From contig CAWCBH010000003.1 of assembly GCA_963793785.1 (NCBI GenBank), forward strand, positions 434,001-498,000: 64,000 bases of DNA, read 5' to 3'. Both the position numbers and the translations under genes were made by a program. Position 1 is the first letter of the stretch; every line of letters starts with the position of its first letter. The stretch comes from CAWCBH01 sp963793785. Lineage in GTDB: Bacteria > Actinomycetota > Thermoleophilia > Solirubrobacterales > 70-9. Below, piece by piece: positions 1 to 9,521 of the stretch. The notes under the pieces are model-generated. The model was not told the DNA's origin and searched no databases. It was given only the letters and a program-made list of their open reading frames with translations.

Positions 1-657
1 TCGGTCGCCTTCTTCGTCATCAAGTCAGGCGTCAACTTCGTCGCCGTCGCCGTGCTCGGCACGGTCGCGGCGCTCGGCCTCGTCGGTCCCGACCTCTCGC
101 TGTGGCTGACCGCGCTGCCGGCGGCGCTGGCGGTGCTGGCGATCGCCGCCGTCGCCCTGCTCCCGAGCCTCGGCCCGGGCGAGGAGCCCGGACCCGATGC
201 CTCGGGCTTTCGTCGCTTCGTCGCCGGCTCGCGGCGGGCGCTGATCGACGGTACCTCCGAAGCCGGCAAGATCCTCCACCACCGCGACCGCAAGGTGCTC
301 GCCGGCGCGATCGGCTACTGGGCCTTCGACAACGCCGTCCTGTGGGCGACCTTCCACGCCTTCGACGCCTCGGTGCCGCTGATGGTGATCCTGCTCGGCT
401 ACCTGATCGGCCAGCTCGGCGGCCTGTTGCCGATCCCGGGCGGGATCGGCGGCATCGACGGCGGCCTGATCGGCACCCTGATCGTCTACGGCGCCCCGGC
501 GGCGGCGACCGCGGCGGCGGTGCTCGCCTACCGGGTGATCCTCTTCTGGCTGCCGCTGATCGTCGGCGGGATCGCCTTCGCCGCCCTGCGCCGCGACATG
601 CCGAGCGGCGGCGAGCTCGCCGCCTGCTCGCCGGCGATCGCCGCCCAGACCGCTTGA
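1..657 (+). CDS. Flippase-like integral membrane protein (UPF0104/LPG-synthase TM type), 5' truncated
   Basis: The open frame enters from the left edge, so the N-terminus is missing; about 218 residues remain. It has several hydrophobic segments, including LPIPGGIGGIDGGLIG, the glycine-rich signature typical of YbhN / lysylphosphatidylglycerol synthase-like transmembrane domains, followed by a final helix and a short charged tail. In the family these proteins move or modify lipids in the cytoplasmic membrane. The substrate cannot be read from the sequence. Frame, stop and composition are clean. Confidence 0.75.
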   Translation, partial: SVAFFVIKSGVNFVAVAVLGTVAALGLVGPDLSLWLTALPAALAVLAIAAVALLPSLGPGEEPGPDASGFRRFVAGSRRALIDGTSEAGKILHHRDRKVLAGAIGYWAFDNAVLWATFHAFDASVPLMVILLGYLIGQLGGLLPIPGGIGGIDGGLIGTLIVYGAPAAATAAAVLAYRVILFWLPLIVGGIAFAALRRDMPSGGELAACSPAIAAQTA

Positions 658-702
658 CGGGTTCGTCAGACTCGGTGTGACCGTCTACCCGGAGGAGCCG
701 CG

Positions 703-988
703 ATGGCCGACGTCAACTGCACCCACCTCGACCAGATCGAGGTGAAGCCGCCCTCGATCGACGAGGTCGAGGGCTGCGAGGAGTGCCTGAAGACCGGCGA
801 CCAGCTGGGTCCACCTGCGGGTCTGCCTCAGCTGCGGCAAGGTCGGCTGCTGCGACTCCTCCCCGAACCACCACGCCTCGAGCCACGCCCGCGAGGCCGG
901 CCACCCGATCATCCGCTCGATCCAGCCCGGCGAGGACTGGTGCTGGTGCTTCGAGGACGAGGTCGGCTTCGTCGTCGACTTCGGCTGA
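703..988 (+). CDS. UBP-type zinc finger protein (frameshifted here)
   Basis: ATG at 703 follows a GGAGGAG Shine-Dalgarno. Reading through one extra C at about 805 gives a protein of roughly 94 residues with the ZnF-UBP spacing: C6-x-H8, C25-x2-C28, then C-x2-C, CC and a His-rich stretch (HHASSHAREAGH) ending near the C-terminus. In eukaryotes this fold binds the ubiquitin C-terminus. In actinobacteria it is found as a stand-alone small protein of unknown role. No ubiquitin-like partner is visible nearby. The function is therefore unknown; the fold assignment is firm. Confidence 0.7.
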
Positions 989-1004
989 GGGACAATCAGG
1001 AGGC

Positions 1005-2022
1005 ATGCGGGCCAGGTATGCCCTAGTCGCGCTGGTGGTGATCGTCGTCGCCGCGTCGGCCGGCGCCTCGCGCGGCGCCACCGGGCCCGGCGGGGAGACG
1101 CCTGACGCTGGAGCCCGAATGCTCGACCTATCCGCCCGATCACAGCGTGCGGATCACGCTGGCCGGCTATCCGCCGGACACCGAGGTGGCCGGCGAGGCC
1201 GAGCTCCCGGGCGGTGGCGGCTTCGCGGCGACGGTGCGGACCGATGCCAACGGCGGCTTCACGATCTCGCTCGGGTCCCCGAGGCCGGGCACCTTCAGGG
1301 TCACGGCGCAGTGGTCGGGAGGGACTCTGGTCGAGTCCCTGGCGATCAACTGCGGCGGGCCGAACGGCACTCCGGCCTTCGAGCCGAGCGCACTTCCTCG
1401 AGTTCGGGAGCCAGGCGGTCGGCTACTTCGGCCCACCCAAGCAGGCGACGGTGACCAACCACGGCCCGGGCATCCTCAGGGTCGATGGGGTCCGCCTGGC
1501 CGGCGCGGAGCCGGATGAACTTCATCATCGCGAGCGACTCCTGCAGCGACACCAGCAGTCCCGGTCGGCTGAGACCTGCTTCGTGCGGGTGCGGTTCGGA
1601 GCGCCGGGGGACTTGAGCGTCCCACGACGGCACCCTGCTGATGACGAGTAGCGCTGCCTCCCGGCCCGTTCGCGCTGCACGCTGCGCGGCGATGGCGTTC
1701 CTCCGCCGATCATCCCGTCGGGTCAGTTGCTGAAGGGCTCGGTCGAGCCGAAGGCGGTCGACGCCGGCGACGCGGCGCTGCTTCCAGTTCCGCGCTCGCA
1801 CCGAGCGGTGGCGAGCCGCTGGCGCGGGCGCTGGTCCGCTTCGCCGGCGAGCGGACCCGCACCGGCCCCGAGGGACGGGCGACGCTCTGCGCGCGCTTCC
1901 CCTACCAGGGCACCCGCACCGCCCGCATCCAGAAGGGCGGCTACTTCGGCTACCGCTCGGTGTTGCTGCGGATCCGGGTCCTCCCGCCGGTTAGTCGTCG
2001 GATCGATACAGACGCAGGCTAG
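1005..2022 (+). CDS. Secreted protein with choice-of-anchor-D/ASH-like beta domain, broken by several frameshifts
   Basis: The ATG at 1005 opens an Ala/Val-rich signal peptide (residues 1-25). Frame changes near 1090, 1385 and again between about 1520 and 1800 must be bridged to reach the TAG at 2022. The pieces read as an Ig-like secreted domain (RLTLEPECSTYPPDHSV...), then LEFGSQAVGYFGPPKQATV and TNHGPGILRVDGVRLAGA, which match the beta-sandwich repeat of choice-of-anchor-D proteins, then a C-terminal beta-rich segment. Likely an exported adhesive or structural protein. Whether it is a pseudogene or only mis-sequenced is not decidable here, but the uniform codon bias argues for sequencing error. 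Confidence 0.5.
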
Positions 2023-2381
2023 CGCTGGCCGATGATCACCAGGTTCCCGTCGGGGTCGTGGACGCGCGCCACCCGCTCGCCCCAGGGCTGGTCGGCGGGC
2101 TCCTCGACGATCTCGACGCCGGCCTCGCGGAGGCGCTCGACCGCGGCGTCGCAGTCCTCGGCGTAGACCCAGAGGGCAAAGCGGGCGCTCGGCCCCGCCG
2201 TCGCGTCGGGGTCGCGGCCGATCCCGAGGTGGGAGGGGCCGAGCTCGAGGCCGACGTAGGCGGGCTCGCCGTCGGGCCCGGGGAACTCGTAGCTCACCTC
2301 CGCCCCGAGCAGGTCGCGGTAGAAGCCGAGCGCGGCGCCGAGGTCGGCGGTGGTGATGATCGGGAAGACACTCGTGAACAT
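2019..2381 (-). CDS. VOC/glyoxalase-fold protein
   Basis: This 120-residue protein has the two beta-alpha-beta-beta-beta halves of the vicinal oxygen chelate fold. It begins FPIITTADLGAALGFYRDLL and ends WGERVARVHDPDGNLVIIG, the classic C-terminal strand with a metal-ligand Glu/Asp region. Family members are glyoxalases, dioxygenases, bleomycin-resistance binders or isomerases. The substrate cannot be inferred. It ends tail-to-tail with the preceding secreted gene, overlapping it by four bases. The start was chosen at the ATG directly before the first strand. Confidence 0.85.
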   Translation of the reverse strand: MFTSVFPIITTADLGAALGFYRDLLGAEVSYEFPGPDGEPAYVGLELGPSHLGIGRDPDATAGPSARFALWVYAEDCDAAVERLREAGVEIVEEPADQPWGERVARVHDPDGNLVIIGQR

Positions 2382-2421
2382 GTGATCTGATCTTTGCGGA
2401 AAGCGACCGGAGGGAGACGAG

Positions 2422-2739
2422 ATGTCAGTGATCATGACCCTGTACATCCAAGGCGACCCCGCGAAGCTGGAGGCGATCGCCAGCCGAGGACCCCGAGCGG
2501 CTGAAGGCGATCGCCGACGAAGGCCAAGGAGCGCGGCGTGATCGCGCACCGCTTCTACGGCAGCGACGGCCAGATCCTCGTCGTCGACGAGTGGCCCGAC
2601 GAGGAGAGCTTCAAGGCGCTTCTTCGAGGCCGAGCAGGGCGAGATCGGGCCGCTGATGGAGGAGGTCGGCGCCAAGGGGGAGCCGCGGTTCATCTTCTGG
2701 CGCAAGCTCGAGACCGGCGACGAGATCGGCTGGGAGTAG
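2422..2739 (+). CDS. Small conserved protein, probable dimeric alpha/beta-barrel (ABM-like), frameshifted
   Basis: ATG at 2422 follows GGGAGACGAG. Removing single extra bases at about 2486, 2521 and 2621 gives a continuous protein of about 104 residues: a beta-strand MTLYIQGDP, a helix, then IAHRFYGSDGQILVVDEWPD and a C-terminal FIFWRKLETGDEIGWE. The pattern resembles antibiotic-biosynthesis-monooxygenase-like ferredoxin folds, which are often small stress or quinone-related enzymes. No catalytic residues are recognisable, so the function is unassigned. Confidence 0.6.
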
Positions 2740-2758
2740 CGACCCGGGACCGGCGCCG

Positions 2759-3736
2759 GTGAAGCGGGTCCTGATCACCGGCGCCGCCGGCTTCATCGGC
2801 GCGACGATCGCGGCGCGGCTGCGCGCCGACGGGGTCGAGGTGGTCGGCGTCGACCGCGTCGCCGACCCCGACGCCGGGATCGTCGCCGGCGACATCGCCG
2901 CGCCGGGCGCCTGGCAGCGCGCCGCCGAGGGCTGCGACGTCGTCATCCACACCGCCGCCCTGGTCGGGATGCCGAGCGACGAGTCCGGCTTCTGGGAGGT
3001 CAACGTGCGCGGCACCCGGCTGGCGCTGGAGGCGGCGCGCGACGCCGGCGCCCGCCTCGTCCACCTCTCCTCGGTCGTCACCTTCGGGCTCGACTTCCCC
3101 GACGGCGTCGAGGAGACCTGGCCGGTGCGGCCGACCGGCGTCGCCTACACCGACACCAAGATCGCCTCCGAGCAGGTGGTGCTCGCCGCGCACGCCGCCG
3201 GCGAGGCCGAGGTGGTCGTGATCCGCCCCGGCGACGTCTACGGCCCCGGCTCGCGGCCCTGGACGCTGATCCCGCTGGAGCAGCTGCAAGGCGCGGCGCT
3301 TCGTGCTGCCGGCGCGCGGGCGCGGCATCCACAGCCCGGTCTACGTCGACGACCTGGTCGAGGGGATCGTCCGCGCCGCGCAGGCGCCGGCCGCGGCCGG
3401 CCGGGTGATCACGCTCAGCGGCGGGGTCGGGGTCGAGACGCGCGAGTACTTCGGCCACCTGGGGCGGATGGTCGGCCGCAAGGTGCCGGCGGTGCCGACC
3501 GCGGTCGCGCTCGCCGGCGCCGCGGCGATGGACCGCCTCGCCCGCCTGCGCGGCGTTCCCAACGAGCTGACGCCCGACGGCGTCCGCTACCTGGCCTACC
3601 GCCGCGGCACCTACGGGATCGGCACCGCCCGCGAGCTGCTCGACTGGCGCCGCAGGTCGGCCTCGAGGAGGGGATGGCGCGCAGCGAGGAGTGGTTGCGC
3701 GGGCGAGGGCCTGCTGGGCTGATCAGGCCTGGGTGA
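2759..3736 (+). CDS. NAD-dependent epimerase/dehydratase (extended SDR)
   Basis: The GTG at 2759 begins KRVLITGAAGFIGATIAARL, the GxxGxxG Rossmann motif. A YTDTK catalytic Tyr-Lys pair lies near residue 130. The chain runs to IRPGDVYGPGSRPW and to a C-terminal substrate lobe. One base is gained near 3292 and one lost near 3651, so residues in between appear in another frame while both ends share a frame. The family oxidises or epimerises nucleotide sugars or related alcohols; the substrate is unknown. It ends convergently with a small minus-strand gene. Confidence 0.8.
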   Translation: MKRVLITGAAGFIGATIAARLRADGVEVVGVDRVADPDAGIVAGDIAAPGAWQRAAEGCDVVIHTAALVGMPSDESGFWEVNVRGTRLALEAARDAGARLVHLSSVVTFGLDFPDGVEETWPVRPTGVAYTDTKIASEQVVLAAHAAGEAEVVVIRPGDVYGPGSRPWTLIPLEQLQGAALRAAGARARHPQPGLRRRPGRGDRPRRAGAGRGRPGDHAQRRGRGRDARVLRPPGADGRPQGAGGADRGRARRRRGDGPPRPPARRSQRADARRRPLPGLPPRHLRDRHRPRAARLAPQVGLEEGMARSEEWLRGRGPAGLIRPG

Positions 3737-4005
3737 TGATCAGACCGAGCGAGCGTGGCGAAGACCGCGATCATCATCGCGCCCATCAAGCGGACCATCG
3801 TGAGCTGGAGAGCGTCAAAGCGGGCGTTCGATGGCGTCGAAGCGTGCGTCCAGGCGGGCTTCAAGGCCGTCGAACCGGCGGTCGACCGCGTCGAACGGCG
3901 GTCGACTGAATCGAATCGCTGGTCAACGCGATCGAACCCCTCGTCGACCCGACGCGCAAGGTCATCGAGGCGCTCGTCGGTCCAGGTCGCACGCGACTGC
4001 TCCAT
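3723..4005 (-). CDS. Small coiled-coil protein with C-terminal membrane segment
   Basis: Corrected for three single-base shifts, this is a protein of about 93 residues. After MEQSRATWTDERLDDLARRV come five or six heptads of the form RVDxRFD/SVDRRFD, then a hydrophobic segment MVRLMGAMMIAVFATLA and a short tail GLIITQA. The layout (N-terminal WTDxRLDD, long heptad coil, C-terminal anchor) is the same as in the gene at 13429-13716, which marks them as paralogues. The likely topology is a tail-anchored membrane protein with a cytoplasmic coiled coil. Function unknown. Confidence 0.6.
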
Positions 4006-4063
4006 CGCCACCGAGGATAGACCCGCAGCGGTGCCGTGAGGCGCGCAAACTGTCACAACTTCG

Positions 4064-5001
4064 TCAAGCCACCCGCCGCAGGTGGCGCTTGCGCACGACC
4101 CGCGAGGCGAGCAGCTCGGCCCAGTCGTCCTCGTCGAGGCGGCAGGCCTCGGTGGTGGCGAGGAAGTCGCCGAGCACCGCCGCCAGACCCTCGGGGTCCT
4201 CGAGGTGGGGGAAGTGCGCCGCCTTCGGCAGCAGCTCGAAGCGGCTGTTCGGGATCAGCTCGTGGGCGGCGCGGCCGTGCTCGACCGGGATCGTGTGATC
4301 GCGGCCGCCCCAGACGACCAGCGTCGGCACCGGCCCGAGCAGATAGAGGCGGTCGACGGCGCTGACCCGCTGGCCGTGGCGGTCGATCACCGAGCGCAGC
4401 GTCTCGCAGGAAGGCGACGCGGGCGCCGGGGCGCTCGAGCGGGCGCAGCGCCCGGGCGATCGCCCGCAGGTAGACGCCCTTGCGCCAGCCGCGCGCCTCG
4501 AAGCCGTCGGCGGCGCGGTCGATGCCGGCGATCACGCGACCGCTCGCCGCGACCCGCAATCCCGCCATCGCCCCCGGTAGCGCCGCGCCCGCGCAACAGC
4601 GGGCCCACCTCGTGTCCGAGGCCGCCGCTGGAGACCAGCACCAGCCGCTGCACCCGCTCCGGGAACTGCCAGAAGAACTGCATCGCGACGCCGCCGCCGA
4701 GCGAGTGGCCGACGAAGCTCGCCTCGCGGACCCCGATCACGGTCAGCAGGTCGCGGATCGCCGCCGCGTGGGCGCCGAGCGAGTAGTCGCCGCGCGGCGT
4801 CGCCGAGTCGCCGTGGCCGATCAGGTCCGGCGCGATCACGGTGTGGCGGTCGGCGAGGCGCAGCGCCACCTCGCGCCAGTGCTTGGAGGAGTTGACCATG
4901 CCGTGGATCAGGACCAGCGGCGGGCCGGCGCCGGCGGTCCGGTAGATCACCCGGTGGCCGTGCAGCTCGACCTCCCAGGCGTCGAAGTCGCGGTCGGTCA
5001 C
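4064..5001 (-). CDS. Alpha/beta-hydrolase (frameshifted)
   Basis: About 310 residues after bridging shifts near 4590 and 4408. The oxyanion region LVLIHGMVNSSKHW, the nucleophile elbow GHSLGGG, the acid-bearing strand PTLVVWGGRDHTIPVEHG and the catalytic His in KAAHFPHLEDPEG are all present and in order, so this is a complete serine hydrolase of the epoxide hydrolase/MhpC/haloperoxidase type. The Ser nucleophile and substrate choice remain inferred. It is divergent from the SRPBCC gene at 5038, with 36 bp between starts. Confidence 0.8.
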
Positions 5002-5037
5002 CGCGGCAGCGTATCCGGGCTAGGGTGGCCAGCGACG

Positions 5038-5511
5038 ATGGGCAAGGTCGCCGAGGAGCTGCTGATTCCCGCCTCGCTGGCCGAGGTCTGGGACCTCTAC
5101 TTCCAGCGCTCGACCTGGCCCTCATGGGTGGACGAGCTGCACCGCGTCGACTCGGCTTCCGAGGACTACCCGCAGGCCGGCGGCACCCTGGTTTGGAGCT
5201 CCGGTCCAGCCGGGCGCGGCCAGGTCTCGGAGACGGTGCTCGAGCACGAGCCGCGGCGGGTGCACCGGATCCGCTACAGCGACCCCCATTCCGAGGGCGA
5301 GCAGCTGACGACGTTCGAGATGGCGGGGGAGGGGACGAAGGTAAAGATTGACCTCGTCTACGGCCTCCACAAGCCCGGCGTGCTCGGACCGATCACCGAT
5401 CGGCTGTTCATTCGCTCGCAGATGCAGCGCTCGCTGCAGCGCTCGCTGACCGGCCTGCGCGCCGAGGCGCGCGAGCTGGCCGAGCTCTCCGCCCGCCGCG
5501 ACGCGCCCTAG
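5038..5511 (+). CDS. SRPBCC (START-like) family protein
   Basis: A 157-residue protein that begins MGKVAEELLIPASLAEVWDL, the typical first strand and helix of polyketide cyclase/START-like domains. It continues with WPSWVDELHRVD and ends in the long C-terminal helix (RSQMQRSLQRSLTGLRAEAR) that closes the hydrophobic cavity. Members bind or cyclise hydrophobic ligands; none is indicated here. Its stop overlaps the stop of the large convergent gene 5508-8002. Confidence 0.8.
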   Translation: MGKVAEELLIPASLAEVWDLYFQRSTWPSWVDELHRVDSASEDYPQAGGTLVWSSGPAGRGQVSETVLEHEPRRVHRIRYSDPHSEGEQLTTFEMAGEGTKVKIDLVYGLHKPGVLGPITDRLFIRSQMQRSLQRSLTGLRAEARELAELSARRDAP

Positions 5512-8002
5512 AGGCCGGCGCGGCGCAGGTAGGCGGCCAGGGTCGCGCCGCTGGAAGCGACCGCGTCGGTGGCGACGCCGGCGAAGGCGACCTCGCCGCC
5601 GCGCACCCCGTAGACGTAGCTTGCTGGCCCCGCCCGCGTCCTGGACCCAGAGGCCGCCGCCGAGCGGCCGCGCCCCGACCGCTGCCAGCTTGCGGGTCGG
5701 GCGCTGCGGCCGCACGCCGCCGACGCCGCCGGCCAGGTGCGCCTTCGAGCTGGAAACGATCAGCGCCGACTTGCCGGCCGCGTGTGAACACCGCGGCGGC
5801 GCGGGCGCCGCGGTTGCGCCGGCCGCTGACGCAGTAGCGGTAGCTGCGCGCGACCCGGTCCTTGGGCTGCCCGGCCGCCAGCAGCAGGGCCTTCGGGCCC
5901 AGCCCCAGCCGCGCCCGTCCGAGCCCGCCCGGCGAGAAGCGCCGCTGCGAGGCCAGGCAGTGGTCGGGGTCGACGCCGACCGCGCGCTCCCACATCTGCA
6001 GGTAGGCCTCGGCGCCGCGGCCGAGGTCGCGGACGATCCGGTTGCCGGCGATCCGGCGCAGGTCCTGGACCCAGTCGGGGTAGAGGCCGTAGTGGGCGAC
6101 GCCGTCGGTGTTGATGTCGAAGACGCGCTCGCCGCTGCGCTGGCGCTTGAAGGTGACGGCGCCGTCATAGCTCTTGAACGGGTAGCTGACCGGCCGCGGC
6201 CCGTTGCGGGGCCCGCCCTGGGCGCCGAAGCCGTTCATGTCGGCGCCGTAGCCGAAGCCGAAGTAGTGCTTGCGGCTGCGCTGCGGGCGCAGGTCGCGCC
6301 ACTGCTCGACGAAGCCCTTCGAGTCGCCGGCGTAGGGGGTGACGACGCCGCCCTGGCGGTAGATCCGCGGGTAGCTGACCACGTCGGCCCAGCTGTGGCT
6401 GGAGACGACGCCCGAGTAGCGGTTGGCCTGGATCACGTCCAGCGCCTGGCTGCGCGAGAGCACCCCGAGGTGGTCGGGGTCGATGATCATCTTCCGGGCC
6501 ATCAGCTGGCGCAGGGCGTAGCGGCCGAGGTCGGTCAGCGGCCGGGTGTTGCAGTGCGGCTCCGGCGGGTAGATCGGCGCCGCGCCGGGCGGGGCCAGCG
6601 CCATGTAGCCGTTGGAGATGACGCTGTCCTCGTTGTGGGGGGTGGTCTGGGAGCGGTCGTGGGCGATCCCCTCGCAGGTCTCGAAGTCCCAGAAGCGCCC
6701 GGTCTCATAGAAGTTGGCGCTGTTGACCGCGGTGCCGGTCGGAGCCGCTGTCGCCGGCGACCCCGGCCAGCGCGTTGTCGAACTTGTTGATCAGCTCCAT
6801 GTCGCGGACGCCGAGCCGGTAGACCTCGTCGAGGAGGCGCTTGATCTGCGGCGCGGTCACAGCCGGGGACGTCGTTTCGAACCGTGCAGTCAAACGGCTG
6901 CGAGACCTCGATCCCCAGCACCACCGCCAGCTTGCCGCGGTTGATCACCCGCCGCGCCTGGAAGGGGTTCTTGACGATCCGGAAGAAGCCCTTGCCCGGC
7001 CCGCCGGCCTGGGCGTCGATGTAGTCCTGCATCGCGTAGATGTCCATCGCCTGCAGGCGGACGCTGTCCATCTCGTTGCAGCTGTTGTGCTTGATCGGAT
7101 ACAGCGAGCAGAGCGCGTGGTTCTCGACGAACAGGTTGACGAACACCCGCAGGCCCGCCGCGCCAGGCGCGCTCGACCCAGCGGTAGTAGCTCTGCTCGT
7201 GGGTCAGCGACTGGTGGTGGGGCCAGTCGCGGAAGGTCGGCCAGCCGACCGGGTCGTGGCAGCGAGCCGGGCTGCCGAAGAGCACGTTCTCGAACACCGC
7301 CCCGCAGCCGTTGCCGGCCTCGTGGTCGAGGCAGTCGACGCAGCGCGTAGGGGGCGCCGTAGCGGTGCCAGGGGCGACCGCAGTGGGCGTCGCCGCCGAG
7401 GAACTCGAAGGCCATCATGTGCATGTGGGCGTCGACCAGCCCGCGCACGTTCCCGTAGGAGGTCTTGCCGAGCGGCGAGCGCCCGACCGCGTTGATCGCC
7501 ACCTCCGGGTAGCGCGGGCAGCCGCCGGCCTTGACGAAGCGGAAGCGGCTCGGCGCGCCCGGAGCCGCCGCCGACGGTCAGCGCGCCGCCGTTGCGGGCG
7601 ACCGAGAGGACCCGGTTGTCGGCCAGCGAGCGCAGCACGAAGCCGCGGCGGCCGTTGCCGGTCAGCCGCCACTCGGCCGCGGTGCTGGGCTCGGCGGCGG
7701 TCTCGGTCCCCGAGCCGTCGGCGGCGAGGAAGTCGCGCGACGCGCCCGTAGAGCAGGTAGGTGCCGAGGTCGGTCGCCTGGAGGCGGAAGCGCTCCGCCG
7801 CCCCGCGCCCGGCGGTGGCGGCGTAGCCGCCGGCCGGGTCCTTGGCGACCAGCTTGCCGAGCGCCACCGAGCGCAGCGAGTAGCAGCCCTTGACGACCGA
7901 GTAGCGGTTCTTGGTCGAGGCCGCCGGCGCCACCGCGGCGCTTGCGAGCACGCCGACAAGCGCCAGCATCGCCGCCACGATCACCGCCCTGCGCCCGATC
8001 AC
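5508..8002 (-). CDS. Secreted M19-like metallohydrolase with N-terminal beta-trefoil-like domain (multiple frameshifts)
   Basis: Reading through about eight single-base shifts gives roughly 830 residues. Residues 1-28 form a signal peptide (VIVAAMLALVGVLASAAVA). The next 180 or so residues are strand-rich and aromatic (NRYSVVKGCYSLRS, FVLRSLADNRVLSVA), like a beta-trefoil or fascin-type binding module. Then comes a TIM-barrel hydrolase: VDAHMHMMAFEF (metal HxH), KMIIDPDHLG and YSGVVSSHSWAD, equivalent to the DLSH and SHS motifs of membrane dipeptidase M19. It starts 10 bp downstream of the desaturase stop and may be cotranscribed with it. Peptide or amide substrate unknown. Confidence 0.6.
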
Positions 8003-8012
8003 CGCGCACAGC

Positions 8013-9497
8013 TTATGACGCCGAGCGGCGCGGGGAGCCGATCAGTTGGCGTTTGGTCCGCCGCGCTAGTCGCGCTTCGGGCACCGAGACCCGCACCCCG
8101 TCGTCGGGCTGCTCGGGCCCCGATCCGTGCGGCCCGGCCGGACCGGGATCGGGCCGGTGGCCGTTGCCGGAGCCGTTCACCGCGACGCCGTCGCCGCCCT
8201 GGTAGGGGCCGGGCTTGGGGCGTGGCTTGCCGCCCGGGAAGGCGAGGCGGAGGATCGTCCGCTGCACCATCCCCAGCTGCTGGCCGAAGGGGCCGCTGTT
8301 GTAGGGCAGCCGGTAGCGCTCGCAGATCTCCTTCACCTGCGGGGCGATCTCCGCGTAGCGGGTGCTCGGCATGTCGGGGAACAGGTGGTGCTCGACCTGG
8401 TAGCCGAGGTTGCCGCTGATGACGTGAAACAGCGGGCTGCCCTCGATGTTGGCGGCGCCGACCATCTGGCGCACGTACCAGGAGCCGCGGCTCTCGTCGG
8501 CTGTCTCCTCCTGGCTGAAGCTGTAGGTCTGGTCGGGGAAGTGGCCGCAGAAGATGATCGCGTAGGCCCAGACGTTGCGGACCACGTTCGCGGTCGCGTT
8601 GGCCACCGCCGTCGTCCGGTAGGTGCGGGCGCCGCTTCGTAGCGCCAGCCGCGCCGCGTCGCGGGCGATCCGCTGGGCCCGGTTGCCGCGCCGGCGGGTC
8701 ACCCTGCGCGCCAGCCGGCGTGAGCGGGACTCGTCGACTTCGCCCAGCGAGCGCGCATTCAGCGCCAGGTCGACCGCGGCCGCGGCGAGGCCCGAGATCA
8801 GCGGCCAGGCGATGTAGTCCTTGACGATCTGCGCCCGCGCCTTGGTGCGGATCCCCTTCAGCTCGCGCTTGATCTGCTTCTTTGACTTCTCGCCCTTGCG
8901 AATCGCCTCGAAGTCGAGGTCGTGTACGGCGACTCCCCACTCGAAGAACGCCATCAGCAGCAGGTTGTAGAGCGGCTGGAAGAGGTAGACCGGATGCCAC
9001 TTCTGGTGCGGGTCGATCCGCATGATCTCGTAGCCGAGGTCCTTGTCCTTGCCGCGGATGTTGGTGAAGGTGTGGTGGACGTAGTTGTGGGAGTGCTTCC
9101 AGGCCTCGGCGGTGGAGGCGGTGTCCCAGTCCCAGCTCGAGGAGTTGATGTAGGGGTCGTTCATCCAGTCCCACTGGCCGTGCAGGACGTTGTGGCCGAT
9201 CTCCATGTTCTCGAGGATCTTCGCCATCGAGAGGCTGGCCGTGCCGGCGATCCAGGCGATCGGATTGCGCGAGGCCAGAAGCTCGACGCGGCTGATCACC
9301 AGCAGCCGCCGGTGCATCTCGATCATCGACTGGATGTAGCGGCGGTCGCGCTCGCCGAGGTCGTCGTAGACGCGGTCGTGGATCGCGTCGAGCTCGCGCC
9401 CGAGGGCATCGATCTGCTCCTCGGAGAGCCGCGCCAGCGGGCTCTCGACGTCCTCTGTCAGAGGCTGCTCGTGTCGCTCGGCCGTCTCTGTGCTCAT
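8013..9497 (-). CDS. Acyl-lipid/acyl-CoA fatty acid desaturase
   Basis: A 494-residue integral membrane di-iron desaturase. The histidine boxes are H102-NVL-H106, H135-SHNYVHH and Q367-VEHH, the front-end/DesA3-type arrangement. The hydrophobic segments near residues 75-100, 175-195, 230-245 and 305-320 give the usual four-helix topology. Residues about 247-297, between membrane helices 3 and 4, form an unusual Arg-rich segment (RSRRLARRVTRRRGNR), and the C-terminal 60 residues are Pro/Gly-rich. The reductase gene lies 24 bp upstream in the same direction and is the obvious electron donor. Confidence 0.92.
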   Translation of the reverse strand: MSTETAERHEQPLTEDVESPLARLSEEQIDALGRELDAIHDRVYDDLGERDRRYIQSMIEMHRRLLVISRVELLASRNPIAWIAGTASLSMAKILENMEIGHNVLHGQWDWMNDPYINSSSWDWDTASTAEAWKHSHNYVHHTFTNIRGKDKDLGYEIMRIDPHQKWHPVYLFQPLYNLLLMAFFEWGVAVHDLDFEAIRKGEKSKKQIKRELKGIRTKARAQIVKDYIAWPLISGLAAAAVDLALNARSLGEVDESRSRRLARRVTRRRGNRAQRIARDAARLALRSGARTYRTTAVANATANVVRNVWAYAIIFCGHFPDQTYSFSQEETADESRGSWYVRQMVGAANIEGSPLFHVISGNLGYQVEHHLFPDMPSTRYAEIAPQVKEICERYRLPYNSGPFGQQLGMVQRTILRLAFPGGKPRPKPGPYQGGDGVAVNGSGNGHRPDPGPAGPHGSGPEQPDDGVRVSVPEARLARRTKRQLIGSPRRSAS

Positions 9498-9521
9498 CTT
9501 CGAATCACTCTCCGTTCGTTC

